Below the pieces are notes generated by a model. It did not search any database and was not told where the DNA came from. It saw only the letters and a program-made list of their open reading frames with translations. The position numbers and the translations under genes were made by a program. From Conchocele bisecta (taxonomy: Eukaryota > Mollusca > Bivalvia > Lucinida > Thyasiridae), in NCBI GenBank assembly GCA_029237695.1, contig CM055265.1:77804447-77868446 (forward strand): a DNA stretch of 64,000 nt, given 5' to 3'. Positions 45,420 through 56,162 of this stretch are shown piece after piece. Each line of letters opens with the position of its first letter. Within the stretch, counting starts at the first letter, position 1.

Positions 45420-45862
45420 TACTCACATTCTGTAATTGAAAATTAATAAATGGTGATTATAGGCTTAGGTTTAAGTTGGCCTTGACAGATCCACCAATCG
45501 GCACCCATTGGAATGAGAGAAGATCACCCAGACAATGTTGATGTCCACAATGTGGTCATAGCGGTCACAGGTCAAAGTCCCAGGATGCGACGCGCCCTAT
45601 ATGTGCGTTTAGTTTATTGAAATGGGACCAAGGCCTCTAACACAACAAGGGCGTCGTCAAGGGGGAGTTCGATGAACCCCCTTTTTGTACCCAACAGGAG
45701 TTCTTTTGTTTATATAAATGAGGTCCGCGGTAGCTATTTTCAGTGCATGAATGAGATTATTTTGTTCAAATGCCCTACGAACAAAATACAGTCGAGCAAC
45801 GTCAACCGCACTGCAATAGGCCAATTTTCAGAAATACTCTTCTCAAATTGACCAAAAGATCA
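45420..45862. other. Intronic stretch, nothing recognised
   Basis: No repeat ends or coding signals seen. Confidence 0.45.
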
Positions 45863-46168
45863 GTAGCCGATTTCACCAACATGGCAAAGTATACTTTTCT
45901 AGCAAAGTATACTTTGAGGGAGTAATCATTTATTTTCCCCGAAATGCATTATTTCACATAGAACTAAAAACTGCATATATTTTATGATTAAAAGTATGCA
46001 GACTTATTATACTGAATGTATTACATTATCACAGCCAAAATGGCTGTGATAAATGTAATAAATTCAGTATAATAAAAAATAATAAATTTATCCTAAAACT
46101 GAAAATGTCTCCCTCAAAGTATACTTTGCTAGAAAAGCATACTTTGCAATGTTGGTGAAATAGGCTAC
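45863..46168. mobile_element. Foldback element E, copy 6
   Basis: GTAGCCGATTTCACCAACAT to ATGTTGGTGAAATAGGCTAC; very close to copy 5 in sequence. Confidence 0.88.
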
Positions 46169-46230
46169 TGGTCTAAGCATACCAAAATGCAGCATTTGGC
46201 TTCTTGAAATAAAAGCGCTTTCCGTGGAGG

Positions 46231-46297
46231 TGAAGCAACCGAAGTATGTAAGTGGTCCAGGGGCAACCCATGCCCCTTACATACTTCGGTTGCTTCA
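46231..46297. repeat. Short hairpin
   Basis: TGAAGCAACCGAAGTATGTA and TACATACTTCGGTTGCTTCA around a GGGGCAACCCATGCCCC centre: two stacked inverted repeats. Confidence 0.8.
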
Positions 46298-46394
46298 CAG
46301 CTGAAAGTCGAACACCCCTTTTCAAACAAATGTCGGTGATGCCAATCCAAAATATAGAGACACTTATTGGCAGCTAGCATGTACTAGCGCACCT

Positions 46395-46613
46395 GGGACC
46401 AGTTTCACTAAACTTCGTACGACTAAAAAGTGCAAAATTATTTCTGTAAATTTCACATTAACAATGTTTCTTGTAAACAATTATTGGATTTACATTTGTT
46501 GAGCATATGCTGCATATGCTCAATACATGTAAATCCATCAATTGAAAGTCCAGATGATCCTAAATTTGCACTTACGAACACTTTAGTCGTACGAAGTTTA
46601 GTGAAACGCCCAC
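46395..46613. mobile_element. Foldback element A, copy 10
   Basis: GGGACCAGTTTCACTAAAC to GTTTAGTGAAACGCCCA, with small deletions in the left arm. Confidence 0.86.
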
Positions 46614-46764
46614 CAGGAGCATTTCGTCTGTGGCAATAGAGATGTTTTACACATTAAATAAATGTCAGTTACGCATGTGTAAAACATCGTCACTTTTTGT
46701 ATACCATCATGTTTTTGCGCGTTTTCACCATACTCAATACACAGGTGGAAGACTCGGACCTATA

Positions 46765-47330
46765 GTCTGTTTCACGAAACCTGCCCAAATTTTACGGCTA
46801 TATAAACAATGCAAAAACAATATTTGTTTCGATAATATTAAATTAAAGCAAAATTTAAGAATGAGCCTTCTTTTTATTTCATGAAATTTGGTAAAATATT
46901 GGTTTTATTACGAAAAATTGATTTCTCTATGGGAATTTAACATGGGGGAAAAAAGAGGTAGAGGACTTGTGGGAGGAGTCAAAAAACATTTTTTTTTGGA
47001 AATTGACTCCGAAACCTAGCTAGATAGCTTGGAAATGATCTAAATAAGAAAACAAAAGTTAAATTTTAAAAATCGGTCCAGTATTTCTGAAATTCTAAAA
47101 AATTTCCCCGTGTTAAATCCCCATAGACATCTTCACTCCGTGAAGATGTCTATGGGGATTTAACATGGGGAAATTTTGTTTTCGCAATAAAATCAATATT
47201 TGACCAAATTTCACGAAATAAAAAGAAGGCTCATTCTTAAATTTTCCTTTAATTTAATATTATCGACAAAAATATGGTTTTTGAATTGTTTATATGGCCG
47301 TAAAATTTGGGCAGCTTTCGTGAAACAGAC
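46765..47330. mobile_element. 566-bp foldback with TA target duplication, nested
   Basis: Ends GTCTGTTTCACGAAACCTGC and GCAGCTTTCGTGAAACAGAC, flanked by TA (46763-46764 and 47331-47332). Centre GACATCTTCACTCCGTGAAGATGTC. It splits GGTGGAAGACTCGGACC from GACCCAATAAATGAC; a related continuous version reads GCGGAAGACTCGGATATAGC at 60578. TA duplication suggests a Tc1/mariner-type mover. Confidence 0.85.
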
Positions 47331-47332
47331 TA

Positions 47333-47808
47333 TAAGACCCAATAAATGACTCATTTGAAAAACTTTACCCCATCCATCCACCTCCGTACATTATACAGTA
47401 GAACATATACTGTATGATGTACGGAAATGGGTGGGTTTATTGCAAACAGTGTAAACTCGGATCAGGGTCTACACTGCTCGTATTCTTATTTTTTGCACTA
47501 TTCAGTAAGAAGTAAATGCTAAAATAAACAATAGGACCGGATTTCTATAAATAGATTTGCAAAGGGAAATAACGATTTACGATCCCTCATGCCCCCTCCG
47601 GTGCCGACCGGGGACGGAATTCATATAATGGCTGGTATACTCGCCACTCGAAAGCTCATATATATTTACGACAGAAAAAGTTGAATTTATGAGACAAAGT
47701 CACGTAAGCAAATTACAATTTTGATATTGACTACGGGGTCTATTAGCAAGTATCTCTAGGCCAGAAGTCCTGGGGCCCACCCATGACCAATAAAATGTAT
47801 TACCTTAT
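47333..47808. other. Intronic stretch, nothing recognised
   Basis: Contains the rest of the sequence split by the preceding insertion (to about 47430), then non-descript DNA. Confidence 0.5.
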
Positions 47809-47812
47809 TTAA

Positions 47813-48051
47813 CCCTTTGAACCCGAAATCCCGCTATATCGGTTTATGCAAAAAGTGTAGATCCAGATGAGCCGGCTCGTAACGAGCCGTCTCATCAGGA
47901 TCTGCACTTTTTGAAAGTAATTTTAATATTTTTGAGAACAAAAACACCTCCTTTTCATAAATGAACGAATCTGAAAATCTTTGTGTGACCATTGAATTGG
48001 TCGGAACATTAGCATATCACAGTCCATTCCAGTTCCTTAGGGTTGAAAGGG
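47813..48051. mobile_element. Foldback element C, copy 6 (reverse)
   Basis: TTAA at 47809-47812 and 48052-48055; very similar to copy 3. Confidence 0.87.
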
Positions 48052-48226
48052 TTAATAATGCACAACTCTAGCTAAATAAATGCCTCCCAAAATACATGTA
48101 AATCACTTATCTGTTCGCTCAATCACACTTTACCAAGCATGAGTAACATACGTATTTGAACATGTCGATACAATTATAGCATTTATTTCGCATATTACTT
48201 GTTACATGCATAGCCAGTGTGCCATC

Positions 48227-48616
48227 CAGGGCTCCAGATAAGGAATTAGTAATTGAGTATTGTCACTCCATCATTTCTGAAGCAATTGGGTATTTCAAAA
48301 TTTTAATTGTGTAAAATAGAATCGCACTACTGTTTACACATCAGCAGACCGCACTTATTGAATAGTTTGCTTCTAATCTTGGTATTTCATTAGAATTGTC
48401 TCCTTGGAGACAATTCTAATGAAATACCCAGATGTGTTTTCATTGAAAAATAAGAAAATATGCTATATTTGTGGTCTGTTTATAGTTTTCTGTAGCATGA
48501 TAAAGATACCACAAATTTTTAATTGCTTTTTGATACTCACTACTTCTGATTTCAATTGGGTTTTTGGCAATTTTAATTGGGTATTTACGCAAATACGCAG
48601 CTTATCTGGAGCTCTG
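48227..48616. mobile_element. Foldback element H, copy 3
   Basis: CAGGGCTCCAGATAAGGAAT to ATCTGGAGCTCTG, centre GAATTGTCTCCTTGGAGACA. Confidence 0.83.
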
Positions 48617-48677
48617 AGTCATCTATATGTTCGTGTTATATATATATATCTCATGGTGTCATATCTATATCAAGGTG

Positions 48678-49103
48678 CATGGTCACGTGGTTACAACAGC
48701 AACCACAATGGCTGAACGTGTTGAAAGCGCGCCCACTCCAAAGTAAGTATTATTTGATATTTTCCTTAATAGGCAACGGATTTCGATGAAATATGGCACA
48801 TCAAACGCGTCTTCATGAGCTGCATTTGCTCGTCCCGGGAGTTCGGCACATACTTATGTCGTTTTTGTGAAGAATCGATTTACGTGTCAGTAGACACGGA
48901 CATCGATTCTTCACAAAACGACAGAAGTTTGGGCCAAAGTACCGAGACCACCAAATGCAGCTTAACAAGACGCGTTTCATGCGCCATATTTCATCAAAAT
49001 ATGTTACATATCCGTTACTATGAACAAAATAAAAGAATCGCGGAGGGCTTCTGGAAGTTTCAGTACGTGTTGTTGTTGTTGTAACCACGTGATCATACAC
49101 CTT
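48678..49103. mobile_element. Foldback element G, copy 5
   Basis: AAGGTGCATGGTCACGTGG to CCACGTGATCATACACCTTG. Confidence 0.84.
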
Positions 49104-49164
49104 GTATATGACCTGAGTGAATAAACGAATTTGAAAGAGATTTAATTAGTCCGACTATCACTTT

Positions 49165-49370
49165 GGTGCAGATCACTTTGGTGCCTGCGCATCCGCACAG
49201 TGATCAGGATATGCACTGTTCGTCATTTCATCACTGAAACACGCATTACGCTTCTAACAATTGAGATATATTCATTCTATATTCTTCTAACAAGCACCAA
49301 GGATCGTTACAAGGCTACACAAGAGTGATATTTGATCAGCAGCGACACTGGTCACAAATCTCAAAAGCAC
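49165..49370. mobile_element. Foldback element F, copy 9 (diverged)
   Basis: GCGCATCCGCACAGTGATCA, CTTCTAACAAGCACC and AGTGATATTTGATCAGCAGC landmarks. Confidence 0.62.
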
Positions 49371-49378
49371 CAAACAAG

Positions 49379-50499
49379 AGGGCCATGATGGCCCTAATTC
49401 GCTCACCTGACTCCATGAACACCAGAGGAGAATGTGACATTGAGTTCATATGTGTTTTAAAATAATTGTGCTGTTTTTAGATGGCGGTCATCTTGGATTA
49501 AGCGATGACTCTCATTTTACCAAATCTGAAAATGCTTCACCCAAGGATCTTAACTTACTATGAAGTTTGGCCAGCATCGGCCATGTGGTTCCTGAGAAAA
49601 AGACGTTCAAAATCTCGAATAAATGGACCTTTTGGCAGCCATCATGGATGACATAATCATCCGATTCCGACAAATATTGCACCAGAGCAATCGCCTCATC
49701 GATACCTTCAATTTGATACATTCGGTAAAAAATAAAATTTGACCCCAATTTGACCCCACGGGCCACGCCCATTTTTGACCCTGGGGTCACCATTTTCACA
49801 ACTTTGAAAGAGCATTGTACATCGATCATTCCTACCAAGTTTCGTCGAAATCGGCCAGCGGTTCATGAGAAGAAGTTTTTTAAGAATGTATGCTATTTGT
49901 ATAATGGATTAGCGATGACCTCCATTTTAACAAATCTGAAAAGGCTTCACCCATGCACCATAACGTTTAAGTTTGGCTACCATGGGCCAAGCGGTTCATG
50001 TGAAGAAGAATTTTGAAATCTCTAATAAAAGAACGACCTTTTGACCTTTCGGCGGCCGTCTTGGATGACATTACCATTCGATTTCGACAAAAAATGCACC
50101 AGAGTGATCGCCTCGTTGATACCTTCAATTTGATACATGAAATGACCATATTCGGTCAAAAATAAAATTTGACCCCAATTTGACCTCACGGGCCACGCCC
50201 ATTTTTGATCCCGGGGGTCACCATTTTCACAAATTTGAAAGAGCATTGTACATCGATCATTCCTACCATGTTTTGTCGAAATCTGGTTGGCGGTTCTTGA
50301 GAAGAAGATTTTTGAAGAATGTGTGCTATTTTTAGACGGCGGCCATCTTGGATTACGTAATTACGTCATTTTAACAATTGTGTAATCCCCCTACCTAAGG
50401 ACCATGACCATGAAGTTTGGTGACTATAGGCCCAATGGTTACCGAGGAGAAGACGTTTGAAAATGTTCACGGATGACGATAGCTTCGCTCAGGTGAGCT
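49379..50499. mobile_element. 1.1-kb element with GCTCACCTGA ends and internal duplication
   Basis: Starts AGAGGGCCATGATGGCCCTA, then GCTCACCTGA; ends TTCGCTCAGGTGAGCTAAA. The interior repeats a roughly 400-bp block: GACCCCAATTTGAC, GGGCCACGCCCATTTTTGA and CATTGTACATCGATCATTCC appear near 49741-49840 and again near 50170-50270. The AGAGGGCCATGATGGCCCT start is a repeat I associate with bivalves (memory, not searched). Minus frames of 74-108 codons over it lack known domains. Confidence 0.78.
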
Positions 50500-50507
50500 A
50501 AAATATA

Positions 50508-50776
50508 CATAAACTCAAATAATTAATGCCAGCTCTAAGTAATTAGAGCTAGTATTATATATTTAGAGCACTCTTCAAATAATTTGGAGCTACCTCTAAA
50601 TATTTAATGCTAGCTCGCTAGCATTAATTCTTTGAGTTTATGTAGATTTGGCGTTCCTGGAACGCCGAATCTAGATAAACTCAAATAATTATTGCTTAAT
50701 TTAAATAATTAGAGATATCATTAAATATTTAGATCTAGCATAAATTATTTGAGTTTATGTAGATTTGGCGCTCCAT
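50508..50776. mobile_element. Foldback X with 21-bp AT-rich units, two joined copies
   Basis: Arms ATAAACTCAAATAATT and AATTATTTGAGTTTATG; 50655-50774 is a full unit with GGAACGCCGAATCTAG and TAGATTTGGCGCTCC ends. Inner words (TATTATATATTTAGAGCACTC, then TTCAAATAATTTGGAGCTAC C) are spaced 21 bp. Confidence 0.75.
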
Positions 50777-50992
50777 ATATTTCTCTTGTCACAGTCACAT
50801 ATGCACCGCTGTGTCGATGTAGGTTAAACTTCACAAACTATGGTTGACGCAGGCCACGATTTGTTAAAATTGAGTTCGCTGCACAATCCAAAATGGCCGC
50901 TGTAGAGACGGCAGTTTGTTAAAACGCGATTTATTCATGAAGAAACAGACTGATGTTGGCGAAACATGATGGAAATGATCCATAGACAAGTT

Positions 50993-51141
50993 GGGCCCGG
51001 TTGTTCAAAACATCAGTTAGCTTAACGGACTGTTAAATCCTTAACTGAATGGTTAAAATCTCTGTTAAAACAGAAATTTTAACCATTCAGTTAAGGATTT
51101 AACAGTCCGTTAAGCTAACGGATGTTTTGAGCAACCGGGCC
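50993..51141. repeat. 149-bp foldback with GGCCCGGTTGTTCAAAACAT arms
   Basis: Nearly perfect inverted repeat over its whole length (TTAGCTTAACGGACTGTTAA and complement), centre CTCTGTTAAAACAG. Single copy in the window. Confidence 0.85.
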
Positions 51142-51454
51142 TTGGTTTTTTAGATTTGTAAAAATGGTGGTCCAATGGTTACATCGGCTGGAATCAACGG
51201 GGCAACTAAGGGGTCAAATGTTATTTTCTGGCAAAAATAGCTATTTAATAGTAAAAACAACAACAATAAACTATAACAAACATAAATTTAAAATCCGTTT
51301 GAAAAAGAAAATGAGACAAATACTGCCAATAGCACTAAATACCAAAAGGCATCAACACATAGTGATGCCTTATGGACAGAAAGCGATAATTACCGGGTTA
51401 CCTCTTGATGGCATACATTGTGAGATGGTCATTGACACAGGGTGGCGCCATATG
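51142..51454. other. Intronic stretch, nothing recognised
   Basis: The + frame 51164-51475 (103 codons) has no recognised domain. Confidence 0.42.
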
Positions 51455-52022
51455 TGGATATGGCTGGAGAAATGAGGGCTTATGAGCCCAATGACCAGTG
51501 TAACTCCTGATCAAATATCAAGTGCCTGTAGCATGACAATGATCTATATTTATTGTTAGAAAAATCACATGTGTTTTATTATTGGAATGGCGAACGGTGC
51601 AGAGGATATGCACTGTTCGCATTTCGTCAGTGAAACACCTGCTATGTTTCTAAGAACATGTTTATCAGGCTACAGGAGCGTGCTATTGGATCAGGAGCTA
51701 TGCTGATCACAAATCCCAATAAAGCCCATTTCTCTAGTCACTCGGTCACATAAAATAGTCCGATCAGGATCTGCACTGTTCGCCATTCTATCAATGATAC
51801 ACCCGTCATGCTTCTAACCAGCGAAATAGATCGCTATCTGGCTACAGGGTTGTCCTATTTGATCAGGAGCTTCACTGATCACAAATCCCATAAGCCAGAA
51901 TGCTCCAGTCACAGCCACATACAATGGGGGTTAGCGTGTAAGTGCATACACGAACGAACACTACATGTTGGTTCCAACCTGTGTGTTCGTTCGTGTGTGC
52001 ACTTACACACTGACCCCACTGT
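51455..52022. mobile_element. Two F elements followed by the 94-bp palindrome, copy 2
   Basis: F sequences cover about 51455-51755 and 51756-51925. The palindrome (GTTAGCGTGTAAGTGCATAC to GTGTGCACTTACACACTGAC, 51929-52015) follows directly, as at 44705-45174 where an F copy also lies nearby. Confidence 0.75.
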
Positions 52023-52235
52023 AGCATCGTCATGCTTCTAAGAATCACTCGTGTTAGGACTTGCCATGAATGAAACGTTTCACATGTGTCCAGTAATCAT
52101 GGTAACATACTAATAGTTGATGCCACGTGTAACCCCATTTCTTCAGTCACAGATCATGAACTAGACTGGCCAAATGTACACAAAATCCCGGTTTCTCGAG
52201 TAATCAGCAACATTTTAATATGAGATGTGGTTATC

Positions 52236-52777
52236 TACGGAGCCCCGCAGCGGACATGGATTTTTATTTATTAATTCGTTACCACGAAATAACAATTCGT
52301 TCCCTCAATTTAACAATTCGTTCCCTCGAATTAACAACAATTCGTTCCCTCGAATTAACAATTCGTTCCCACGATATAACAATTCGTTCCGTCAATTTAA
52401 CAATTCGTTCCCACGAAATAACAATTCGTTCCAGTGAGGGAACGAAATGTTAATTCGTGGGAACGAATTGTTAATTCGTGGGAACGAATTTTTAAATTGA
52501 GGGAATGAATTGTTAATTCGTGGGAACGAATTAACCCTTAGAGTGCGGGAACCGAAAATAGTCGTCTGCTGCTGTGTCATATTTTGTCTCTTCTCTCAGT
52601 AAAAACATGGTTTGTCAGCATTTTAGAATCATTTCCATTGGAAATGATTCTAAAGTGCTGCCAAACCAAGTTTTTGATGAGAAAAATGGAAAATAAAAAA
52701 TAAACAGACGACAAATTTTAATTCAGGATTGCAACGGTTAATAAAAAAAAAATCTACGTCCCCTGCGGGGCTCCGTA
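52236..52777. mobile_element. Element B, copy 6, exact 6-bp TSD, split by K
   Basis: TSD GTTATC at 52230-52235 and 52778-52783; TACGGAGCCCCGCAGCGGAC to GTCCCCTGCGGGGCTCCGTA. Seven left units, about four inverted right units. A K element occupies 52535-52737. Confidence 0.94.
52535..52737. mobile_element. Foldback element K, nested in B copy 6
   Basis: TTAA at 52531-52534 and 52738-52741. Removing K and one TTAA restores the CGAATTAATAAAA seen in the other B copies. Arms CATTTTAGAATCATTTCCAT and GGAAATGATTCTAAAGTGCT. Confidence 0.93.
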
Positions 52778-52783
52778 GTTATC

Positions 52784-53536
52784 AACTACCGATAAAATCC
52801 TATCAAAAGAAATCGTCTCATTGATCCTGACTCATGCCACCAATAATCAATAGACGTTGCTATGACAACGACACATTGGCCGTTATTACGGACTGGAATA
52901 ATGAATGCAGTAAGATGATAGGCGTGTACATGAATGGGAAGGACATGTGAAAACAATGGGTGAGTGCACAGGCCGTCGGCATGGTGATATGATGGTATAC
53001 TATACTATTTTAAACATGTAGAAACAAATGCATCTGTGACATTTGGCGCACATTTTTGGAGCCTGAATAAATGCAACATTTATCAGAATTCGGAAATATA
53101 AACCAGACCGAAGACCATCGGCCTGCTTCTTTACTGGGCTATATATCCCGGGTATTGAAGGTGTTCGATCCAATTCCCACCCTTAAATATAAGCAGAATG
53201 AATGAAAATGCATCTGTAGTCATCGTTTAGTCACTTTAGTATGTAGAAAACGAATGTATTTGTAGTCATTGTTTCATCACTTTATTATGATGTCACTAAA
53301 CAATGACTACACATGCTTTAGCTTTCTACATGTCTAAATTAGTATATTATACCATGCTATTACCATGCCGACGGCTTGTGCTGTGGATGGGTGGAGACTA
53401 TTCTTGGGTGTGGAATGTGGGACAACGCAGATGTGGTGGTGGGGTGGGGAGTGACAATGCGAAATGTATTGACAAAGAAAGAGAAATGTGGAGAGAAAGA
53501 GAAAGATTGGGAAGGGGAGAGACAATTCAGGATGAT
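52784..53536. other. Intronic stretch, nothing recognised
   Basis: No element ends; ATTCCCACCCTTAAATATAAGC (53172-53193) also occurs at 40839-40860. Confidence 0.45.
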
Positions 53537-53593
53537 TGGAGAGAGAGAGAGAGAGAGGAGAGGAGAGGAGGAGAGAGATGAGAGAGAGAGAGA

Positions 53594-53637
<44 letters not shown>
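53537..53637. repeat. (GA)n microsatellite
   Basis: About 100 bp of GA/GAGG runs; the serine/leucine-only frames on the complement are artefacts. Confidence 0.92.
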
Positions 53638-53638
<1 letters not shown>

Positions 53639-53794
53639 TGTTTTACAACACAAGTTCGTTGATGTAGGCGGTATGGTAATATGGTTACAACGTCCCCAGA
53701 TTATGTTTAGAAACCAGCAGAAGGGCAGAAAAAAATAAGAATTCCCATGTGTTTCGTTTTAATTTCATTGCAAGTTTTATTTCTTTGACATTCT

Positions 53795-54418
53795 CAAGGT
53801 GCATGCTCACGTGGTTACAACAACATCAATAATGGCTGAAAATGTTGAAAGCGCGCCCACTCCAAAGAAAGTATTATTTGATAGTTTACTTAATTGGCAA
53901 CGGATTTTGATGAAATATGGCGCATCAAACGCGTCTTCATGAGCTGCATTTGCGTAGACACGGAAATCGATTATTCGCAAAAACGACAGAAGTTTGTGCC
54001 AAAGTATCGAGACCACCAAATGCACAGAATATACAAAAGTATCTGTATCACTATAGTATAACATACTGCGTGGGCATGTACCTTTAATATATAACGGATT
54101 GTTATGAAATATGGCGCAGCAAACGCGTCTTCATGAGCTGCATTTGGTCGTCCAGGGAGTTCGGCACAGACTTATGTCGTTTTTGCGAAGAATCTACCGA
54201 CACGGAAATCGATTCTTCGCAAAAACGACAGAAGTTTCGGCCAAAGTACAGAGGCCATCAAATGCAGCTTAACAAGACGCGTTTGATGCACGATATTTCA
54301 TAAAAATCCGTTATATAATGAGGACAAAATAAAAGAATACGTACTTTGAATCGGAGGCCTTCTGGAAGTTTCAGTACTTGTTGTTGTTGTTTTAACCATG
54401 TGATCATACACCTTGATT
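53795..54418. mobile_element. Two partial G elements joined at a solo J end
   Basis: G left part 53795-54028 (AAGGTGCATGCTCACGTGG), then TACTGCGTGGGCATGTACCT and TTAA (54064-54087), a lone J terminus, then a second G from about 54094 to CATGTGATCATACACCTTG (54418). This fits J-associated recombination between two G copies. Confidence 0.78.
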
Positions 54419-55128
54419 CTGCCGAAATTAAACAAAATTCGGGCCATTGTAACCATTGTAACGTGGCATCCACCTGTGATAAAAACTTTTGAGCATGAAC
54501 CACTCCAGTACCCCAATAGCTCGCTTCAAACTGTTTGAGCCTTAGCCAGGTTCAGACTCAGACTTCACAATGCTTCATTTCAACTACAAAGATCAATAAC
54601 AGCATGCTGGGATCGTCCTATAATTACGTGGTCATGGTAATGGCTACGTTTTGAGCAAGTTCTGGTAATACTTATTCGTACTCTAATCTAAACCAAGCAT
54701 TTCATTGGCTGAAACTCAAGAATAGCTCGGTATCAACAATCAAACTTCTTGATTTTATAAAATGAAATCCGAGAAAGTATTTTCCAGCATATTCAGCAAA
54801 ACCGAGAAATCAGTAACATCGATTGATGTACCCCTAAAAACGATCTCAAATTAATAAGCAATTTGACCATGACCTTGAGTACAGGACCGCACGGGTGGGC
54901 CATAGAACGAAATATGGATGATGACAAATATGTATATGAAATTACAAGCCAGTCCAACTTACAGTAACAGTGATAGCAGGTAGCCGAAAACATTAACGCA
55001 AAACTCGGACAGACAGACGAACAAACGGACATGTTGGCGACTATATGTACCTCTAAATGTTTTTCGGGGTACATACAAATAAGTTATCACCCTATGGAAC
55101 CTGATACTAGAAACACGTTTCGTGCCCT
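54419..55128. other. Intronic stretch with repeat-like tail
   Basis: 54930-55075 on the minus strand resembles a dispersed repeat (ACAAATGTCCGTTTGTTCGTCTGTC style, read as SVCSSVCPS). No gene recognised. Confidence 0.45.
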
Positions 55129-55452
55129 GCTCCAGATAAGCTTTGTGTCTAAAGCATACTATACCCCCTGATTACAAAATCATTGCGTATTTTACTTTTA
55201 CAAATGGATTATTGATTTTCTTCATTACTAAATATGGAACAAGTGATAAAAAATATAACAAATTTAAACATTCACATATTTGAGCAACTGTTTGCTTTTT
55301 GCAGCACAACTAAGTGAATTTTCAACTTTATGACGGTATTTTCACTACTCAATTTGCTGTGCGTAATTTGTACTCCCACTTTTGATAATCAATGCGTATT
55401 CTGCTACAATAATTGCGTAAGATACGTCAATACGCACCTTATCTGGAGCTCT
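55129..55452. mobile_element. Element H-like variant, copy 5
   Basis: GCTCCAGATAAGCTTTGTGT to CGCACCTTATCTGGAGCTC with a different interior (AAATGGATTATTGATTTTCT), shared with 62003-62243. Confidence 0.75.
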
Positions 55453-55493
55453 ATCGTATTGTTGCATAGGGTGATTACATGACCATCAGACCC

Positions 55494-55900
55494 AAGGTGC
55501 ATGATCACGTGGTTACAACAACAACAACGTCGCTCACTCCAAAGTAAGTATTATTTGATATTGTCCTTAATATGCAACGGATTTTGATGAAATATGGCGC
55601 AGCAAACGCGTCTTCATTAGCTGCATTTGGTGGTCTTGGCACAGACTTTTGTCGTTTTTGCGAAGAATCGATTTCCGTGTTTGCGAAGAATCGATTTCCG
55701 TGTCGGAGAGACACGGAAATCGATACTTCGCAAAAACGACAAATGTTTAGGCGAAAATAAAGAGACTACCAAATGCAGCTTAACAAGACGCGTTTCATGT
55801 GCCATATTACATCAAAATTCGTTACGTAATAAAGACACTATACAATAATACGTACTTTGAATCTGTACTTGTTGTTAGTACCACGTGATCATACACCTTG
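55494..55900. mobile_element. Foldback element G, copy 8, next to exon 2
   Basis: AAGGTGCATGATCACGTGG to CCACGTGATCATACACCTTG. Ends 70 nt downstream of the exon-2 donor in the pre-mRNA. Confidence 0.86.
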
Positions 55901-55969
55901 TGACCATTCAAAGTAAAAATGTCGGGTATGCAACATGTTATATGGGGGAAAGAAACAACATAGTCTTAC

Positions 55970-56012
55970 TTCATCTGTTTCACAATTGTGCTCTTGCCCG
56001 ACTCTCCGGCGC
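55970..56012 (-). CDS. GNAO1: Galpha-o coding exon 2 (P-loop)
   Basis: This 43-bp micro-exon encodes residues 40-54: (G)AGESGKSTIVKQM(K). It is the G1/P-loop that binds the GTP phosphates, with K46 and S47 as the Walker A lysine and the Mg2+ ligand. The acceptor is ATTTGCAG followed by GCGCCGGAGAG; the donor is CAGATGAA followed by GTAAGACTA. Phase 1 in, phase 2 out, matching exons 1 and 3. Too short for any ORF scan; found from the motif. It is isolated between introns of 7.1 and 34.5 kb. Confidence 0.97.
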
Positions 56013-56059
56013 CTGCAAATATACACAACAAAACATGGTTATTGTATCATACATGTGGC

Positions 56060-56162
56060 TCCCCTAGTTGCGAACGGTAACTCTTGCAATCTACTCCCGT
56101 ACCGTCCATAGCCAGGCGGTATGTATATTACAAGAGTTACCGTTCACAACTAATGGCTCCCA
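56060..56162. repeat. N-type hairpin
   Basis: CCTAGTTGCGAACGGTAACT and AGTTACCGTTCACAACTA around a CCGTACCGTCCATAGCC centre, 50 nt upstream of exon 2 in gene orientation. Confidence 0.75.

Noticed and set aside
53303..53738. Arg/Glu-rich and Ser/Leu-rich frames
   Set aside because: Microsatellite (GA)n translations.
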